64,000 bases of DNA from Myxococcales bacterium (GCA_020633335.1 JACKDU010000001.1:868001-932000), one strand, 5' to 3'; counted from the stretch's first letter, positions 39,757 through 50,028 are shown. Program-made: numbers and translations. Notes: generated by a model from the sequence alone, not told the origin.

Positions 39757-41862
39757 CTACTCCTCCCCCTCGGAGCGGGTCCGGAAGGCCGGCGAGAGGA
39801 CGATCATCTCGATGAGCTGGTCGAGGCTGGCGGGCGCCTCGGCGAGCGCGTCGTGGAGCGCGAGGCGGTGGGCGCCGTCGCCGGCCATCGGGCCGCGGCC
39901 GAGGCCGTAGGTGAAGAGCTTGTCGGCGAGGCACTCGACGAAGCGCGGGTCCTCGGCGAGGAGCGCCGCGAGCTCGTCGGCGCCGTTGAAGGCGAGGCCG
40001 TCGGGGATCGCCCCCGACTCGTCGACCGGCAGGCCCTTCTCGAGCTCGCGCCGGACCCCGACCCCGTCGTAGCCCTCCATCCCGAGGCCGGCGGGGTCGA
40101 GGAGGTCGTGGCAGCCGGCGCAGGTCGGGTTCTGGCGGTGCTCCTCGAGGACCTCGCGGATCGTCGCGCCCTCGGCCGGGGGCATCAGCGGCGGGACGTC
40201 GGGGGGCGGCGCCGGCATCGCGATGCAGAGGAGCTGCTCCAAGATCCAGCGGCCGCGGAGCACCGGCGAGGTCCGGTTGCTCGCCGAGGTCGCGGTCTGC
40301 CAGGCGCCGAGGAGCATGAGGCCGCGGCGATCGTCGTCGCCGAGGTCGACCCGGACGAGCTCGCTCGAGCCCGGCGGCGCGGCGCCGTAGTGCTCGGCGA
40401 GGCGATCGTTCAGGTAGCCGAAGTCGGGGCGCATCATCTCGCCGATCGGCCGCCCGTTGCCGAGGAAGTCGACGAAGAGGCGCTCGCTCTCCTCGATCAT
40501 CGCCGCCCGCAGGGGCTCGTCGAAGCTCGGGAAGGTCGCGGGATCGGGCTGGTGGAGCGCGAGGTGGCGGGTCGAGAGCCACTGCGAGGCGAAGCCCGCC
40601 CGCAGGCCATCGGCCCTGGGATCGGCGAGCATGCGCTGGACCTGGGCGCGGAGCTGGTCGTCGTCGCGGAGGAGCCCGGCCGCGGCCGCGTCGAAGAGCT
40701 CGTCGTCGGGCATCGAGCTCCAGAGGAAGTAGGAGAGGCGGCTGGCGAGGGTGTAGTCGTCGAGCGGCACCAGCCCCGGCGGCGTGTCTTCGCCCGCGAC
40801 CCCGGGGAGGCTCGGCCGGTAGAGGAAGCGCGACGAGAGGAGGATCGCCCGGAGGGTGAGCTTGAGCGCCTCCTCCGGGCCCTCGCCGGCCGCGAGGCCG
40901 CTCCAGAGCTCGGAGAGCGCGTCGGCGTCGGCGTCGGCGAGGGGCCGCCGCCAGGCCCGCTGGGCGAGGCGGGTGACGATCGTCCGGTAGCAGAGCGCCG
41001 GGTCGGCGGCCGCGTCGGGGTCGCAGACGTAGATCATCGTCCGCCCCGGCGGCGTCACGGTCGCCTCGCTCTCGACGTCGAGGTAGCCGACCACCAGCGA
41101 GTTGTAGATGTTCTCGGCCGGCTGGTCGTAGCCGTTCGGGAAGGTGATCGCGAAGGTGTGGGCGCCGGCGGCGAGCGGGAGGGCGACGCTGTAGACCGCG
41201 GGCTCGACCGGGGTCGCGCTGACGATCCAGTGGCCGACCTCGACGCCGTCGACGACCAGGCCCATCTCCGGGGTCGGCACCCCGAGCGCGTCGCCGCCGG
41301 CGAGGATCGACGCGGTGATGGCCTCGTCGGCGCTCGCCTCGATCGTGAAATTGAGCGCCCCGCCGCCGCCCCGCGGCATCGACCAGCCCCAGTCGAAGGC
41401 GGTGCCGGCCTGGCCGCTCGCCTCGGCGTGGGCGCGGGCGCCGACGTGGGCGGCGAGGCGGGGGACGATGGTCAGCGCCGCCTCGGCGAGCTCGCGGGCG
41501 GCGAGCGCGTAGAGGTCCATCTGCGAGGGCGTGAGCGTGAGCCCCTCGGCGAGGTTGTCGAAGCCCTCGGTCGCGTTGTCCGGCGGGAAGGCGTCGGCTG
41601 GCCGAAGGGTCACCCCGAGGAGATCGCGGACCGTGTTGTTGTACTCGAGGCGGTTGAGGCGGTGGAGCGGCTCGGGGGCGACCGCGCTGGGGGGCGCGTC
41701 GCCGCCGGAGCCGTCCGAGTCGCCGGCGCTCGCGCTCGCGCTCGCCGAGGCGTCGGACGAGGCGTCGGTGTCGCTGCCGCTCGAGCGGGCCGCGCCCTGG
41801 TAGCAGCCGGCGCTCGCCAGGAGGGCGGCGACGAGGAGGCGATCGATCGGGGCCCGGGGCAT
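39757..41862 (-). CDS. DUF1592/DUF1588/DUF1585 multi-domain lipoprotein
   Basis: A 701-residue protein. The signal ends at lipobox LASAGC, with a Ser/Asp/Ala linker. Domain order is DUF1587 (HRLNRLEYNNTVRDLLGVTL, residues about 55-120), a carbohydrate-binding-like segment, DUF1595/DUF1592 (YTLASRLSYFLWSSMPDDEL) and DUF1588 (LLGAWQTATSASNRTSPVLR). DUF1588 carries a CxxCH haem-like site in PTCAGCHDLLDPAGLGMEGY. DUF1585 (DKLFTYGLGRGPMAGD) ends the chain. These planctomycete-type proteins are paired with DUF1552 proteins and are thought to act in extracellular polymer metabolism; no activity is proven. First gene of the two-gene operon with DUF1552. Confidence 0.92.
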   Translation of the reverse strand: MPRAPIDRLLVAALLASAGCYQGAARSSGSDTDASSDASASASASAGDSDGSGGDAPPSAVAPEPLHRLNRLEYNNTVRDLLGVTLRPADAFPPDNATEGFDNLAEGLTLTPSQMDLYALAARELAEAALTIVPRLAAHVGARAHAEASGQAGTAFDWGWSMPRGGGGALNFTIEASADEAITASILAGGDALGVPTPEMGLVVDGVEVGHWIVSATPVEPAVYSVALPLAAGAHTFAITFPNGYDQPAENIYNSLVVGYLDVESEATVTPPGRTMIYVCDPDAAADPALCYRTIVTRLAQRAWRRPLADADADALSELWSGLAAGEGPEEALKLTLRAILLSSRFLYRPSLPGVAGEDTPPGLVPLDDYTLASRLSYFLWSSMPDDELFDAAAAGLLRDDDQLRAQVQRMLADPRADGLRAGFASQWLSTRHLALHQPDPATFPSFDEPLRAAMIEESERLFVDFLGNGRPIGEMMRPDFGYLNDRLAEHYGAAPPGSSELVRVDLGDDDRRGLMLLGAWQTATSASNRTSPVLRGRWILEQLLCIAMPAPPPDVPPLMPPAEGATIREVLEEHRQNPTCAGCHDLLDPAGLGMEGYDGVGVRRELEKGLPVDESGAIPDGLAFNGADELAALLAEDPRFVECLADKLFTYGLGRGPMAGDGAHRLALHDALAEAPASLDQLIEMIVLSPAFRTRSEGEE
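41598..41613. repeat. interspersed inverted repeat TGNCC-N4-GGNCA
   Basis: CTGGCC-GAAG-GGTCAC in the DUF1592 gene, with CTT and CCA codons on the coding strand. Confidence 0.55.
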
Positions 41863-42148
41863 GGTTCACCTCGCCCACAGGCTCGCGGGCCGGGTCAGCG
41901 TATCACCGCGCGAAGTCGCGCGGAAGCGGCTGCGCGCGCGGCCGAGTTGCGGGTCGACGAGCGCTCGAGGCGACGGCGAGGCTGCGACGCCTGGCCCTTC
42001 GTTCGTGTCCCGGCGATCACGTCGCGCGAGCGCGCGTCGACGGGCGGAGGAGCGAGGCGGAGGACGTCCCCGTGCGCGTCCCCGGCGAGTCCGAGGCTCT
42101 GGGCCGCTCCGCGTTGTCGGAGATGGTCCCGCGGTCCACTCTGAGAGA

Positions 42149-42850
42149 ATGCACCCCCGCTCGTCGCCCTCCCGAGGTCGGCGCCCTCGTGGGCCCGAGC
42201 TCCTCCTCTTCACTGGCCTCCTCTGCGTCGGCGGCTGCTTCGACGAGATCATCCCCGACCCGGGCGCGACCGAGGGCGGCACGAGCACGAGCGGGGCGTC
42301 GATGAGCGCGACGAGCGGGACGTCGACCGGGGGGACGAGCGGGGCGAGCGGGTCGACCCTCGGCGGGAGCACGGGCGGCGCCGCCACGGATGGCTCCGAC
42401 GGCGACACCACGGTCGCCACCACGACGACCGGCGGCGACGCGGGCATCGACGAGCTCTGCCCGGCGGCCGACCACCTCTGCGACGGCGAGAGCTGGAAGG
42501 TCCTCCCCTGCGACGGCTGCGCCGAGCTCACGCCGATCGCCGAGTGCATGCTGACGAGACTCGGCAACGCGGCCGGCGGCGTGGTCTCGGTCGAGCGCTG
42601 CGAGGGCTCGTGCTACCGCGATCGCTACTACCTCCGCCCCGGCACCGACAACATGTTGATCGAGTCGCGCCTCCTCGACGGCGAGGGGGTCGAGGTCGAG
42701 GTCAGCGACCGGCGGATGTGCACGCGGGTCGACGCCGAGTTCTTCATGGGCTGCCTGGTCACCTACGACGAGGCCAAGTGCTCGTCGCCGGCGGCCTGGG
42801 TGAGCGGGTGCGAGGCCTGGGACGGCGACGCCTGTCCCTTTCAGTACTAG
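42149..42850 (+). CDS. Cys-rich lipoprotein with Ser/Thr/Gly linker
   Basis: A 233-residue protein. ATG at 42149 gives an Arg-rich N region and a signal ending at lipobox CVGGC. A Thr/Ser/Gly linker leads at about residue 105 to a globular Cys-rich domain (AADHLCDGESWKVLPCDGCA, VSVERCEGSCYRDRYYLRPG, VSDRRMCTRVDAEFFMGCLV, SSPAAWVSGCEAWDGDACPF). There is no enzymatic motif; predicted envelope or surface lipoprotein. It is convergent with the metalloprotease gene, with 21 nt between the ends. Confidence 0.8.
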   Translation: MHPRSSPSRGRRPRGPELLLFTGLLCVGGCFDEIIPDPGATEGGTSTSGASMSATSGTSTGGTSGASGSTLGGSTGGAATDGSDGDTTVATTTTGGDAGIDELCPAADHLCDGESWKVLPCDGCAELTPIAECMLTRLGNAAGGVVSVERCEGSCYRDRYYLRPGTDNMLIESRLLDGEGVEVEVSDRRMCTRVDAEFFMGCLVTYDEAKCSSPAAWVSGCEAWDGDACPFQY

Positions 42851-42871
42851 TGCCGCGACCGCGCTCGCCGC

Positions 42872-45829
42872 TCAGGCGCCGACCCGCCGCCGCCGCCCGG
42901 CGAAGACGACGAGGCCGGCGAAGAAGAGGGCCCCGAGGGCCCCGCGCCCGGGCGCCGCGGTCGCGCAGCCGCAGCCGCCGGTGTCGTCGAGCGACCCGGT
43001 GGTCGCGCCGCTCTCCGAGTCGCCGCCGGTCCCGCTCGCGCTCCCGCTCGCGCTCCCGTCGCCGGTGCCGCCGCTCCCCGCCCCGTCGGTGTCGGTGTCG
43101 CCGGTCGGCTCGACCGCGCAGGTCGGGTCGCAGCCGTCGCCGCCGACGTTGTTGCCGTCGTCGCAGGCCTCGCCCGGGTCGACCACGCCGTCGCCGCAGA
43201 GGGGCGCCGGCGGCGACTCGACGCCGACGACGCAGAGGCTGTCGACGTTCCAGCCGCCGAACTCGACGCCGCCGTCGGCGGTGACGAGGAACGAGACCTG
43301 GACCTTGCCGTCGGCGATCCACTTGCTGACATCGAGGTCGTGGAAGCGCCACTCGCGGTCGATGTGGTGGAGGTCGTTCTGCTCGGGGTCGAGGCCGCGG
43401 GTCGCGTTCGCCCAGGCGGTCTTCTCGTTGATCGCGATGACCGCCGAGTCGAACTCGTGGTCCTCGACGCTCAGCCAGCGCCAGTACTGGAGGCGGACCT
43501 CGGTGAAGTCGCCGACGTCGATGATCGGCGAGCGGGTCCGCGAGGTGCGGGCGGCGTCGTAGAGGCCGTCGTTGTCGCCGTCGCCGAGGTCGACGCCGGC
43601 GACCTTGGTGCCCTCGTGGGCCGCGTCGGGGTCGCCGCCGAGGCCGAGCGGCGCGCCGAAGGCCCACTCGTTGAAGATCTGCCAGCCCTCCTGGCCGGCG
43701 GCGTCCTCGAAGCCCGTGCAGTAGAGCGGGACCACCGGGCCGTAGTAGCGCTGGTACCAGGGGTCGGCCTCGTTGTCCGGGAACTCGAAGGAGGCGCCGT
43801 CGCTGAGCGCGACCTTGACCCGGTACTCGATCACCGTGCGGTCGGCCTGCGGCGGGATCGCGGCGGCGAAGCCGTCGGCGTCCGCGTCCATCACCACCGT
43901 CGTCGCGGCGTTGACCCCCCGCGGCCGCCACTCGAGGGTCGCCCCCTCGACGACGAGGCCGAGGCACTCGGCCTTGACCTGGGGGTCGACGAGGAGCTTG
44001 ACCGGGACGCTGCCGTCGCCGACCGGCGCCTCGGTGACCACCGAGGCGCCGAAGGCCGCGGGGCCGACGAGGCCGTGGATGTAGAAGGCCTGGTCGATCT
44101 CGCAGCTGTTCGGGGTGCCGTTGCTCAGGTCGCCGTCGTTGTCGTCGGCGAGGAGCGCCTCGGGGTACATCGTCGGGATGTCGCGGGCGCGGCGGATCGA
44201 CTCGTACCAGATCTCGTCGGTCTTGGCGACGCCGTCGGCCTCGCCGAGCTTGGCGACCAGCGCCTTGCGGAGGTCCCAGAGCGCGCCGCCGATGATCCGC
44301 CCCTCGTCGTGGGCCTCGCCGCGGTCCTCGGGCCAGTGCCACTCCGAGCCCTCGGGGTCGATGTCGCGGAGCGGCTCGTCGGTGAGGAAGAAGCCGCGGC
44401 CCATCTTCGGGTCGCCGGTGATCGTCGCCGCGAGGTAGTCGGAGATCCCCTCCGAGAGCGCGCCCTCGAAGGCGCCGACGCCCTCGATGATCGACTGCGC
44501 ATGCACCGAGTGGCCGAGCTCGTGGTACGAGACGTCGGGGAGCCGCCCGGTGTGCTCGCAGACCCCGTTCTGGCCCTTGAAGAAGAAGAGGCTCTCGCCG
44601 TCGGAGAAGGCGTTGCAGGTGCCGCCGCCGGCGTTGCTCGTGACGACGATCTGGCCGTCGAGCCAGGCGAACTCCGGGGCGATCAACTTGACCCGCTCCT
44701 TCCCCTGGAGCACCGAGACGTAGTTGGTGAGCTGGCTGTCGAGGAGCGGGTCGTCGGCGCCCGACCAGACGCCGACCTCGCCGGGCCCGAGGTCGAAGGC
44801 CTTGGTCGCGTCGTCGCCGCTGTCGTTGACCACCTTGACCAGCGCCCCCTCGACGCTCGCGACGACCGCGCTCGGGACGTCCGGGATGACCAGCGCGCCG
44901 TCGCCGTCGGTGACCGCGGGCGCCCCGTCGATCGTCACGTTGACCCCGATGAGCGGGAGCTCGTGGCGGTCGCTGAGCGGGTAGCGGACCGGGACGTCCG
45001 CGACCAGCGACGCGGCCCCGGAGCGGAGACGGGACTCGACGGCGACCACCGCCCCGTCGGCGGCGGCGACGTAGATCCACGCCCGGGTGAGGGGCTGGGC
45101 CGCGGCGACCTCGACCCGGAGGACCTCGTGGGCCTGCGAGCGCCCCCGGCGGCGGAGCGGCAGGATCATCGGCCCCTCGACCGCGCCGAGCGTGAGCCCG
45201 GAGATCGTCCCGAGCTCACCCGTGATCCAGGCGCGCGCCCGGGCCCGGGCGACGTCGGCGGCGATCGGCGCGTCGCTGAGGGCGACGCCGGCGACCGGCG
45301 CGACCTCGGAGGCGATCATCACCAGGCGGTCGCGCTTGAAGCGGAAGGAGATCTGGCCGCCGACCACCGGGCGACCGTCGACGCGCTGGGCGAAGCCGAT
45401 GCTGCGGACCCCGCGCGAGAGGACGTCGGCGACGACGACGAAGTCCGCCGCGTCCGCCCCGGGTGCGAGGACGTCGAGGTGGGCCTTCAGGAGCTCGGAG
45501 GCGATCTGCTGCGCTCGCCGAGGCGTGGAGACGGCGCCCGGTGCCGCCATCCCTGCGCCCCAGAGCCGCACCGGCGCCCCGGTCTCGGGGTCCCAGATCG
45601 TCCGCGTCACCCCGAGGCGTTGACGGAGCGCCGGCCAGCTCGCGCCGATCTTCGACGGCGCCTGATCCCAGATCGGCGAGCGTCGGGCCCCAGCGGCGGA
45701 GCCGTCGGGGAGGGTCAACCCGGGGGCGAGGGCGGGCGCGGCGAGGGCCGCCGGCGAGAGGAGGAGGCCAGCCGCGAGGGCGAGCGCGGAGATCTTCAAG
45801 CCAGATGAATCAACGTTCAGCCGCGGCAT
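42872..45829 (-). CDS. secreted M36/fungalysin-like zinc metalloprotease with MYXO-CTERM tail
   Basis: A 985-residue protein with a Sec signal (ISALALAAGLLLSPAALA). An FTP-like propeptide region (residues about 100-200) contains VLSRGVRSIGFAQRVDGRPV. The catalytic site is VSYHELGHSVHAQSII, i.e. HExxH, with the third ligand Glu in GALSEGISDYLAATITGD. This arrangement is of the M36/M4 type. After the protease domain come beta-sandwich regions and one DUF4215-type unit (CGDGVVDPGEACDDGNNVGG). The chain ends in a MYXO-CTERM sorting signal (GCGCATAAPG, a hydrophobic helix and RRRR). Likely displayed or released as a predatory or nutritional protease. Confidence 0.88.
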   Translation of the reverse strand: MPRLNVDSSGLKISALALAAGLLLSPAALAAPALAPGLTLPDGSAAGARRSPIWDQAPSKIGASWPALRQRLGVTRTIWDPETGAPVRLWGAGMAAPGAVSTPRRAQQIASELLKAHLDVLAPGADAADFVVVADVLSRGVRSIGFAQRVDGRPVVGGQISFRFKRDRLVMIASEVAPVAGVALSDAPIAADVARARARAWITGELGTISGLTLGAVEGPMILPLRRRGRSQAHEVLRVEVAAAQPLTRAWIYVAAADGAVVAVESRLRSGAASLVADVPVRYPLSDRHELPLIGVNVTIDGAPAVTDGDGALVIPDVPSAVVASVEGALVKVVNDSGDDATKAFDLGPGEVGVWSGADDPLLDSQLTNYVSVLQGKERVKLIAPEFAWLDGQIVVTSNAGGGTCNAFSDGESLFFFKGQNGVCEHTGRLPDVSYHELGHSVHAQSIIEGVGAFEGALSEGISDYLAATITGDPKMGRGFFLTDEPLRDIDPEGSEWHWPEDRGEAHDEGRIIGGALWDLRKALVAKLGEADGVAKTDEIWYESIRRARDIPTMYPEALLADDNDGDLSNGTPNSCEIDQAFYIHGLVGPAAFGASVVTEAPVGDGSVPVKLLVDPQVKAECLGLVVEGATLEWRPRGVNAATTVVMDADADGFAAAIPPQADRTVIEYRVKVALSDGASFEFPDNEADPWYQRYYGPVVPLYCTGFEDAAGQEGWQIFNEWAFGAPLGLGGDPDAAHEGTKVAGVDLGDGDNDGLYDAARTSRTRSPIIDVGDFTEVRLQYWRWLSVEDHEFDSAVIAINEKTAWANATRGLDPEQNDLHHIDREWRFHDLDVSKWIADGKVQVSFLVTADGGVEFGGWNVDSLCVVGVESPPAPLCGDGVVDPGEACDDGNNVGGDGCDPTCAVEPTGDTDTDGAGSGGTGDGSASGSASGTGGDSESGATTGSLDDTGGCGCATAAPGRGALGALFFAGLVVFAGRRRRVGA

Positions 45830-45977
45830 CGACCGAGGATAGACCGGCGGCCTGGCCGAAACACCAGGTTTCGTCGGAGATCGCGCGCCCCGGCGGGAAA
45901 AAGTGGAGCTCCGCGGGGCCTCGGGGACCCATGGCTGGGGGCCGACGTCGACGCGCTCGCGCTCGCGCTCGCGCCGC

Positions 45978-47573
45978 TCACTCGAAGGCGAGGTAGCGGA
46001 CCATCCAGTCCTGCCCCCCCTCGCTGTCGTAGATCGCCGCGTGGGCCCGGCCGCCGGCGTCGACGGTGACGGTGAGGTCGGCGGCGAAGATCCCCGCGGC
46101 GAGGGTCGTCCACTTCGGTCCGAGGTCGGTCGGCCAGCCGATCCGCACCTCGGCCGCGCTCGCGTCGCTCTCCGGCACCCAGTTGCACATCGGGAAGGGG
46201 AAGTCGACGCACTCGGCGCTCAGGGTCCCCTTGTGGTGGATCGTCAGGAAGAGGAGGCGGACGTCGCCGCCGGCGCTGGCGTAGATCGCCAGCGGGCGGT
46301 GGCGGATGTAGTCGTAGGCGCAGGTGTCCCCGGGATCGTTCGGCGGCGCGTTGCAGAGGCTCGCGTCCTTGTCGTCCTCGACGATCACGTCCTCGCTCTC
46401 CCACTTGCCGAAGCCGACCGCGTGGCTGAGGACGACGGCGTGGAGCGGGCCGCCGACCCGGCGGGCGTGGAGCACGTAGGGGATCACCGGCAGCGGGTCG
46501 TTGTCGCCGGGGATCGCCGCGATCTCGTGGGCGCCGAGCTCGAGGACGTTGCTCTGGAGGTCAAAGAGGATCTCCGGGGCCGCCGGCGGGGCGGCGTAGG
46601 TGAGCGCCCAGCTCGCGCCGACGGTCCGCCAGAAGGTGAGGTGGGGGGCGCCGTCGGGATCGAGCGTGAGGGCGGTCCGCGGGGTCGCCTCGCCGGCGAC
46701 GTCGGCGAGGACCCAGGCGCCGTCGTGGACCGCGTAGCGATCGACGTTGTCGCTGCCGTAGAGCGACGCGTGGAGGCGGCCGTCGGCGCCGCGGGCGAAG
46801 GCGTGGGCGGAGGCGATGTGCTGGCCGCTGACCGCGTCGATCTTGGTCCAGAGGTCGCCCTCGCGGGTCCAGAGCGAGGTCCCGAAGGCGCCGTTGTAGG
46901 CGAGCGCGAGCGGGCGATCGGCGGCGCGGTCGTGGGCGAGGGCGACCCGGGCGAGCTCAAAGGGGGTCGGCTCGGTGACCCATTGATCCGCTCCCTCGCG
47001 CCAGGTCGAGTAGCCGAAGTAGCCGCCCTCGGCGACCGAGTAGAGGATCCGCGGCGCGCACCCGTTGTCGACGGCGATCGCCGGGGCCTCGTTGCGGAAG
47101 GCGTGGGTCGGGCTCGCGGCCTCGTCGGCGACGATCACACAGGGGAGCTGGGGCGGGCCGCAGAGCGAGCCGGCGTAGGGGAGGGTCGCGTCGTCGCAGA
47201 CCAGGGGATCGCCGCCGGTGGTCGTGTCGGTGTCGCCGGTGCTCGAGCCGGTGGTCGAGCTCGTGCCGGTCGCGTCGGTGGTGGCGTCGCTCGTGCCGCT
47301 GGTGGCGCTCCCCGTCGACGTGCTCTCGCCGCCTGTCGTCGCCCCGCTCTCCGAGTCGGAGGCGCCGCCGCTGGTCGTCGCGGTCGACCCGCTGGTCGTC
47401 GCGGTCCCGCCGCTCGCGCTCGTCGCCTCGCTCCCCGAGGAGCTCGCGCCCTCGCTCGCGCTCGCGCTCGCGCTGCTCACGGAGTCGTCGCCGCAGGCCG
47501 CGGCGCCGAGGAGGAGCGCGCCGACGAGTGGGAGGAGCGGGGATGGTGGATCAAGTCGCGCGGCGGTCGGCAT
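45978..47573 (-). CDS. lipoprotein with beta-propeller-like repeats
   Basis: A 531-residue protein with ATG at 47573. The signal ends at lipobox LGAAAC. An unusually long Ser/Thr/Ala linker runs to about residue 125, encoded by GGTCGTCGCGGTC-type repeats. The body is strand-rich with blade-like repeats (LYSVAEGGYFGYSTWREGAD, ALAYNGAFGTSLWTREGDLW, DGRLHASLYGSDNVDRYAVH, TVTVDAGGRAHAAIYDSEGG), suggesting a seven-bladed propeller. There is no catalytic motif. Likely a surface-anchored binding protein. Function unknown. Confidence 0.8.
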   Translation of the reverse strand: MPTAARLDPPSPLLPLVGALLLGAAACGDDSVSSASASASEGASSSGSEATSASGGTATTSGSTATTSGGASDSESGATTGGESTSTGSATSGTSDATTDATGTSSTTGSSTGDTDTTTGGDPLVCDDATLPYAGSLCGPPQLPCVIVADEAASPTHAFRNEAPAIAVDNGCAPRILYSVAEGGYFGYSTWREGADQWVTEPTPFELARVALAHDRAADRPLALAYNGAFGTSLWTREGDLWTKIDAVSGQHIASAHAFARGADGRLHASLYGSDNVDRYAVHDGAWVLADVAGEATPRTALTLDPDGAPHLTFWRTVGASWALTYAAPPAAPEILFDLQSNVLELGAHEIAAIPGDNDPLPVIPYVLHARRVGGPLHAVVLSHAVGFGKWESEDVIVEDDKDASLCNAPPNDPGDTCAYDYIRHRPLAIYASAGGDVRLLFLTIHHKGTLSAECVDFPFPMCNWVPESDASAAEVRIGWPTDLGPKWTTLAAGIFAADLTVTVDAGGRAHAAIYDSEGGQDWMVRYLAFE

Positions 47574-47631
47574 CGTCGCGAGTATCGTCCAGATCCGCGC
47601 CGCCGGCGAACGTCGCCGCGCGGCGCCCCGC

Positions 47632-50028
47632 TCAGGCGAAGAGCCAGTGCTTGCCGACCGACCAGCCGAGGAAGCGGCGGGCGGGCCCGGGGCCGATCCC
47701 CGCGTCGTCGAAGCGGCCGCCCCCGAGGATCAGGCGGAGCCCGGCGAGCGCGGGCTCGAAGCGCCCGGCCCAGGCCCGATCGCGGACCCTGGCGACCTCG
47801 CGCTCGAGCTCGGCGAGCGCCTCGCGCTGGGCGGCCGCGTCGCAGAGCGAGAGGAAGAAGATCCCCTGGCGCCAGGCGTAGGCCGCGTTCTTCACCGCCT
47901 GGAGCTGGGCGCGGAAGCCCGGCGCGACCTGGGTCTGGCGGCGAACGGCGAAGCGGAGGGCGTCCCGAGCCATCGCCGGCGCCAGCGGCCGGGTCCGATC
48001 GACGAGGTCGAGCCCGGCGAGGAGGACCGCTAGGTTGTGGGTCGTGAGGATCTGGCTCTGCTCGAGGATCGCCCCGTTGCGCGCGGTGTGCGAGCCGCCC
48101 GCGCTCCCGGCCTCGCGCGCGCGCGCGGTGCAGAGCGCGGCGAAGCCCTCGGCCGTCGCCTTGCCCCAGCGCACGCGGGTCTTCCCCTGGCGGGCGGCCT
48201 CGCGGCCCTCGTGGAGGGCGGGGTGATCGCTGGCCGGGAGGTCGTAGTAGCGGGCGTAGAGGGTGCCGGCGAGGAGGCCGGCGGCGCTGCGGGCCGCGTC
48301 CGCCCACTTGCTGGTGAAGGTGCCCATGAAGATGTCGGCGGCGACCTCCTCGGTGAGCGGGAGGTCGACGCCGGCGCGACCGGCGAGCGCGCCCATCTCG
48401 CGGACCAGCGGGTTCGGGAGGATCGTCTGCGGGAACGCGCCGAGGGCGAGGAGCGTGACCTCCTCGAGGGTCTGGCGGGCCCTCGTCGCGTCGCTCTGGT
48501 CGCTGCGTCGGAGCGACGCGAGGGCGGCGATCCACGGGAGCTCGTCGAAGCGCACCTGGTGCTCGAGGTTCAGGAGGAGGAGCGAGCGCCGGCGGCGAAA
48601 GGCGGCGTAGATCTGGCTGTAGAGGCCGCGGAGGCCGGGATCGTCGATCCCGGCGGCGGCGATCTCGGCGCTGATCTGGGGGAGGACGATCGCCAGCACC
48701 TCGGCCGAGGCGATCACGCCGCGCTCGACCAGCTCGGCGATCGGCGCCTCGAGGGCGCGCGTCGCCTTGTCGATCATCGACGGCGGGATCGCGGTGCCTT
48801 CGGGGATCCCCGGGTGCTCGGCGGCGCGGATCGGTAGGGCGATCGGATCGAGCGCCCCAAGCCCGCCCTTCGCCGGGTAGGCGTCGAGGCGCGCGGCGAA
48901 GGCCCGGGCGATCGCGGCGTTCGAGGGGCGGGCGGCGATCGCCGCCTGCTCGCGGCGGAGGGCCGCGCGCTCGGGCGAGTCGGGGAGGCCGTGGCGGGTG
49001 AACGCGCCGGCGAGGACCTGTCGGATCCGGGCGATCGCGCGGCGATCGAGCGCGCGGCACTCCTCGGGGACCCTGCCGAGCGCGTCGCGGAGGCGGCCGA
49101 GGCCGCGGCGATCGTTCTTGAGCGCGGGGCGACCCTCCTCGGAGGCCGCGAGCCAGGTCTCCCAGTACGCGTCGAGCCACGCCGCGCGGCGATCGTCCCA
49201 GCCCGCGGGCCAGCGCTGGCAGGGCCAGCCGCCGCCGATCACCGGCTGCCCCTTCGGGTCGCGCAGGGGCTCCCCGTCGGCGCCGCGGACGAAGCGCGGG
49301 GGCTCGCCCTCGACGGTCTCGAGCCAGAGCGCGAGGAGGCGATCGTAGAGCGGCGCCCACACCGAGAGCGCCTCGTTCATCGCCACCACCTGGGGCTTCT
49401 CACACGTCGCGCGGAGGCCAGCGGTGACCTCCTCGATCGTCGCCACCCGGACGAGCGCGCCCTGGGGCCGGGGCGTCGCCTCGAGGCGCGGGTAGAAGCG
49501 GAGGCGTTCGAAGAGGGGGCGGAGGGTGGCGACGAGCTCGAGCGCGTCGACCTCGGCGCCGGCCTCGAGGAGCCAGGCGATCGCCGGCAGCGCGCCCTCC
49601 TCGGGGATCGTGATCGTCAGGCGACCGCCGCGGATCGCCTCGACCAGCGCCCGCTGACCGGCGTCGCCGAGGAACCACTGGTTGAGGCGCGCCCGCGGGG
49701 TCGCGCCCGGGACCTCGGCCGGGAGATCGGCGAGGAGCGCCTCCTCGTGGGGCTCCAGCGGCCCCTCGGCGAGGTAGCGCCCGGTCGCGAAGCCGCCGTG
49801 GACGACCTCGAGGGTGACCCAGGCGGGGGTGTCGGCGACCGGCGTCCGCGAGCCGACGCGGAGGTGGCCGCTCGCCATCCCCTCGAGGACGCTCCGCCAC
49901 TTCGCGGCCCGCTCGGTCGCCCGCGCGCGGACGGCCGGGTCGGCGTGGGCGGTCGCGGTGTCGAGGGCGTGGAGGAGCCGGCCGAGGGCGTAGCCCGGGG
50001 ACGCGGACGCGAGCGGATCGTCGGACAT
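47632..50028 (-). CDS. large uncharacterised protein encoded directly downstream of two atypical tRNA genes
   Basis: A 798-residue soluble, mostly helical protein starting at ATG 50028 (MSDDPLASASPGYALGRLLH). I do not recognise the family. Notable segments: an N-terminal domain (residues about 10-190) with WRSVLEGMASGHLRVGSRTP; a Trp-rich stretch (GGWPCQRWPAGWDDRRAAWL); PALKNDRRGLGRLRDALGRV; and a C-terminal domain with EEVAADIFMGTFTSKWADAA, LLAGTLYARYYDLP and SQILTTHNLAVLLAGLDLVD, which look like a conserved core. No nucleotide-binding loop, signal peptide or TM segment is visible. It is 44 nt downstream of a tRNA-Gly-like gene on the same strand, with no room for a separate promoter, so it is probably co-transcribed with both tRNA-like genes. 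Confidence 0.8.
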   Translation of the reverse strand: MSDDPLASASPGYALGRLLHALDTATAHADPAVRARATERAAKWRSVLEGMASGHLRVGSRTPVADTPAWVTLEVVHGGFATGRYLAEGPLEPHEEALLADLPAEVPGATPRARLNQWFLGDAGQRALVEAIRGGRLTITIPEEGALPAIAWLLEAGAEVDALELVATLRPLFERLRFYPRLEATPRPQGALVRVATIEEVTAGLRATCEKPQVVAMNEALSVWAPLYDRLLALWLETVEGEPPRFVRGADGEPLRDPKGQPVIGGGWPCQRWPAGWDDRRAAWLDAYWETWLAASEEGRPALKNDRRGLGRLRDALGRVPEECRALDRRAIARIRQVLAGAFTRHGLPDSPERAALRREQAAIAARPSNAAIARAFAARLDAYPAKGGLGALDPIALPIRAAEHPGIPEGTAIPPSMIDKATRALEAPIAELVERGVIASAEVLAIVLPQISAEIAAAGIDDPGLRGLYSQIYAAFRRRRSLLLLNLEHQVRFDELPWIAALASLRRSDQSDATRARQTLEEVTLLALGAFPQTILPNPLVREMGALAGRAGVDLPLTEEVAADIFMGTFTSKWADAARSAAGLLAGTLYARYYDLPASDHPALHEGREAARQGKTRVRWGKATAEGFAALCTARAREAGSAGGSHTARNGAILEQSQILTTHNLAVLLAGLDLVDRTRPLAPAMARDALRFAVRRQTQVAPGFRAQLQAVKNAAYAWRQGIFFLSLCDAAAQREALAELEREVARVRDRAWAGRFEPALAGLRLILGGGRFDDAGIGPGPARRFLGWSVGKHWLFA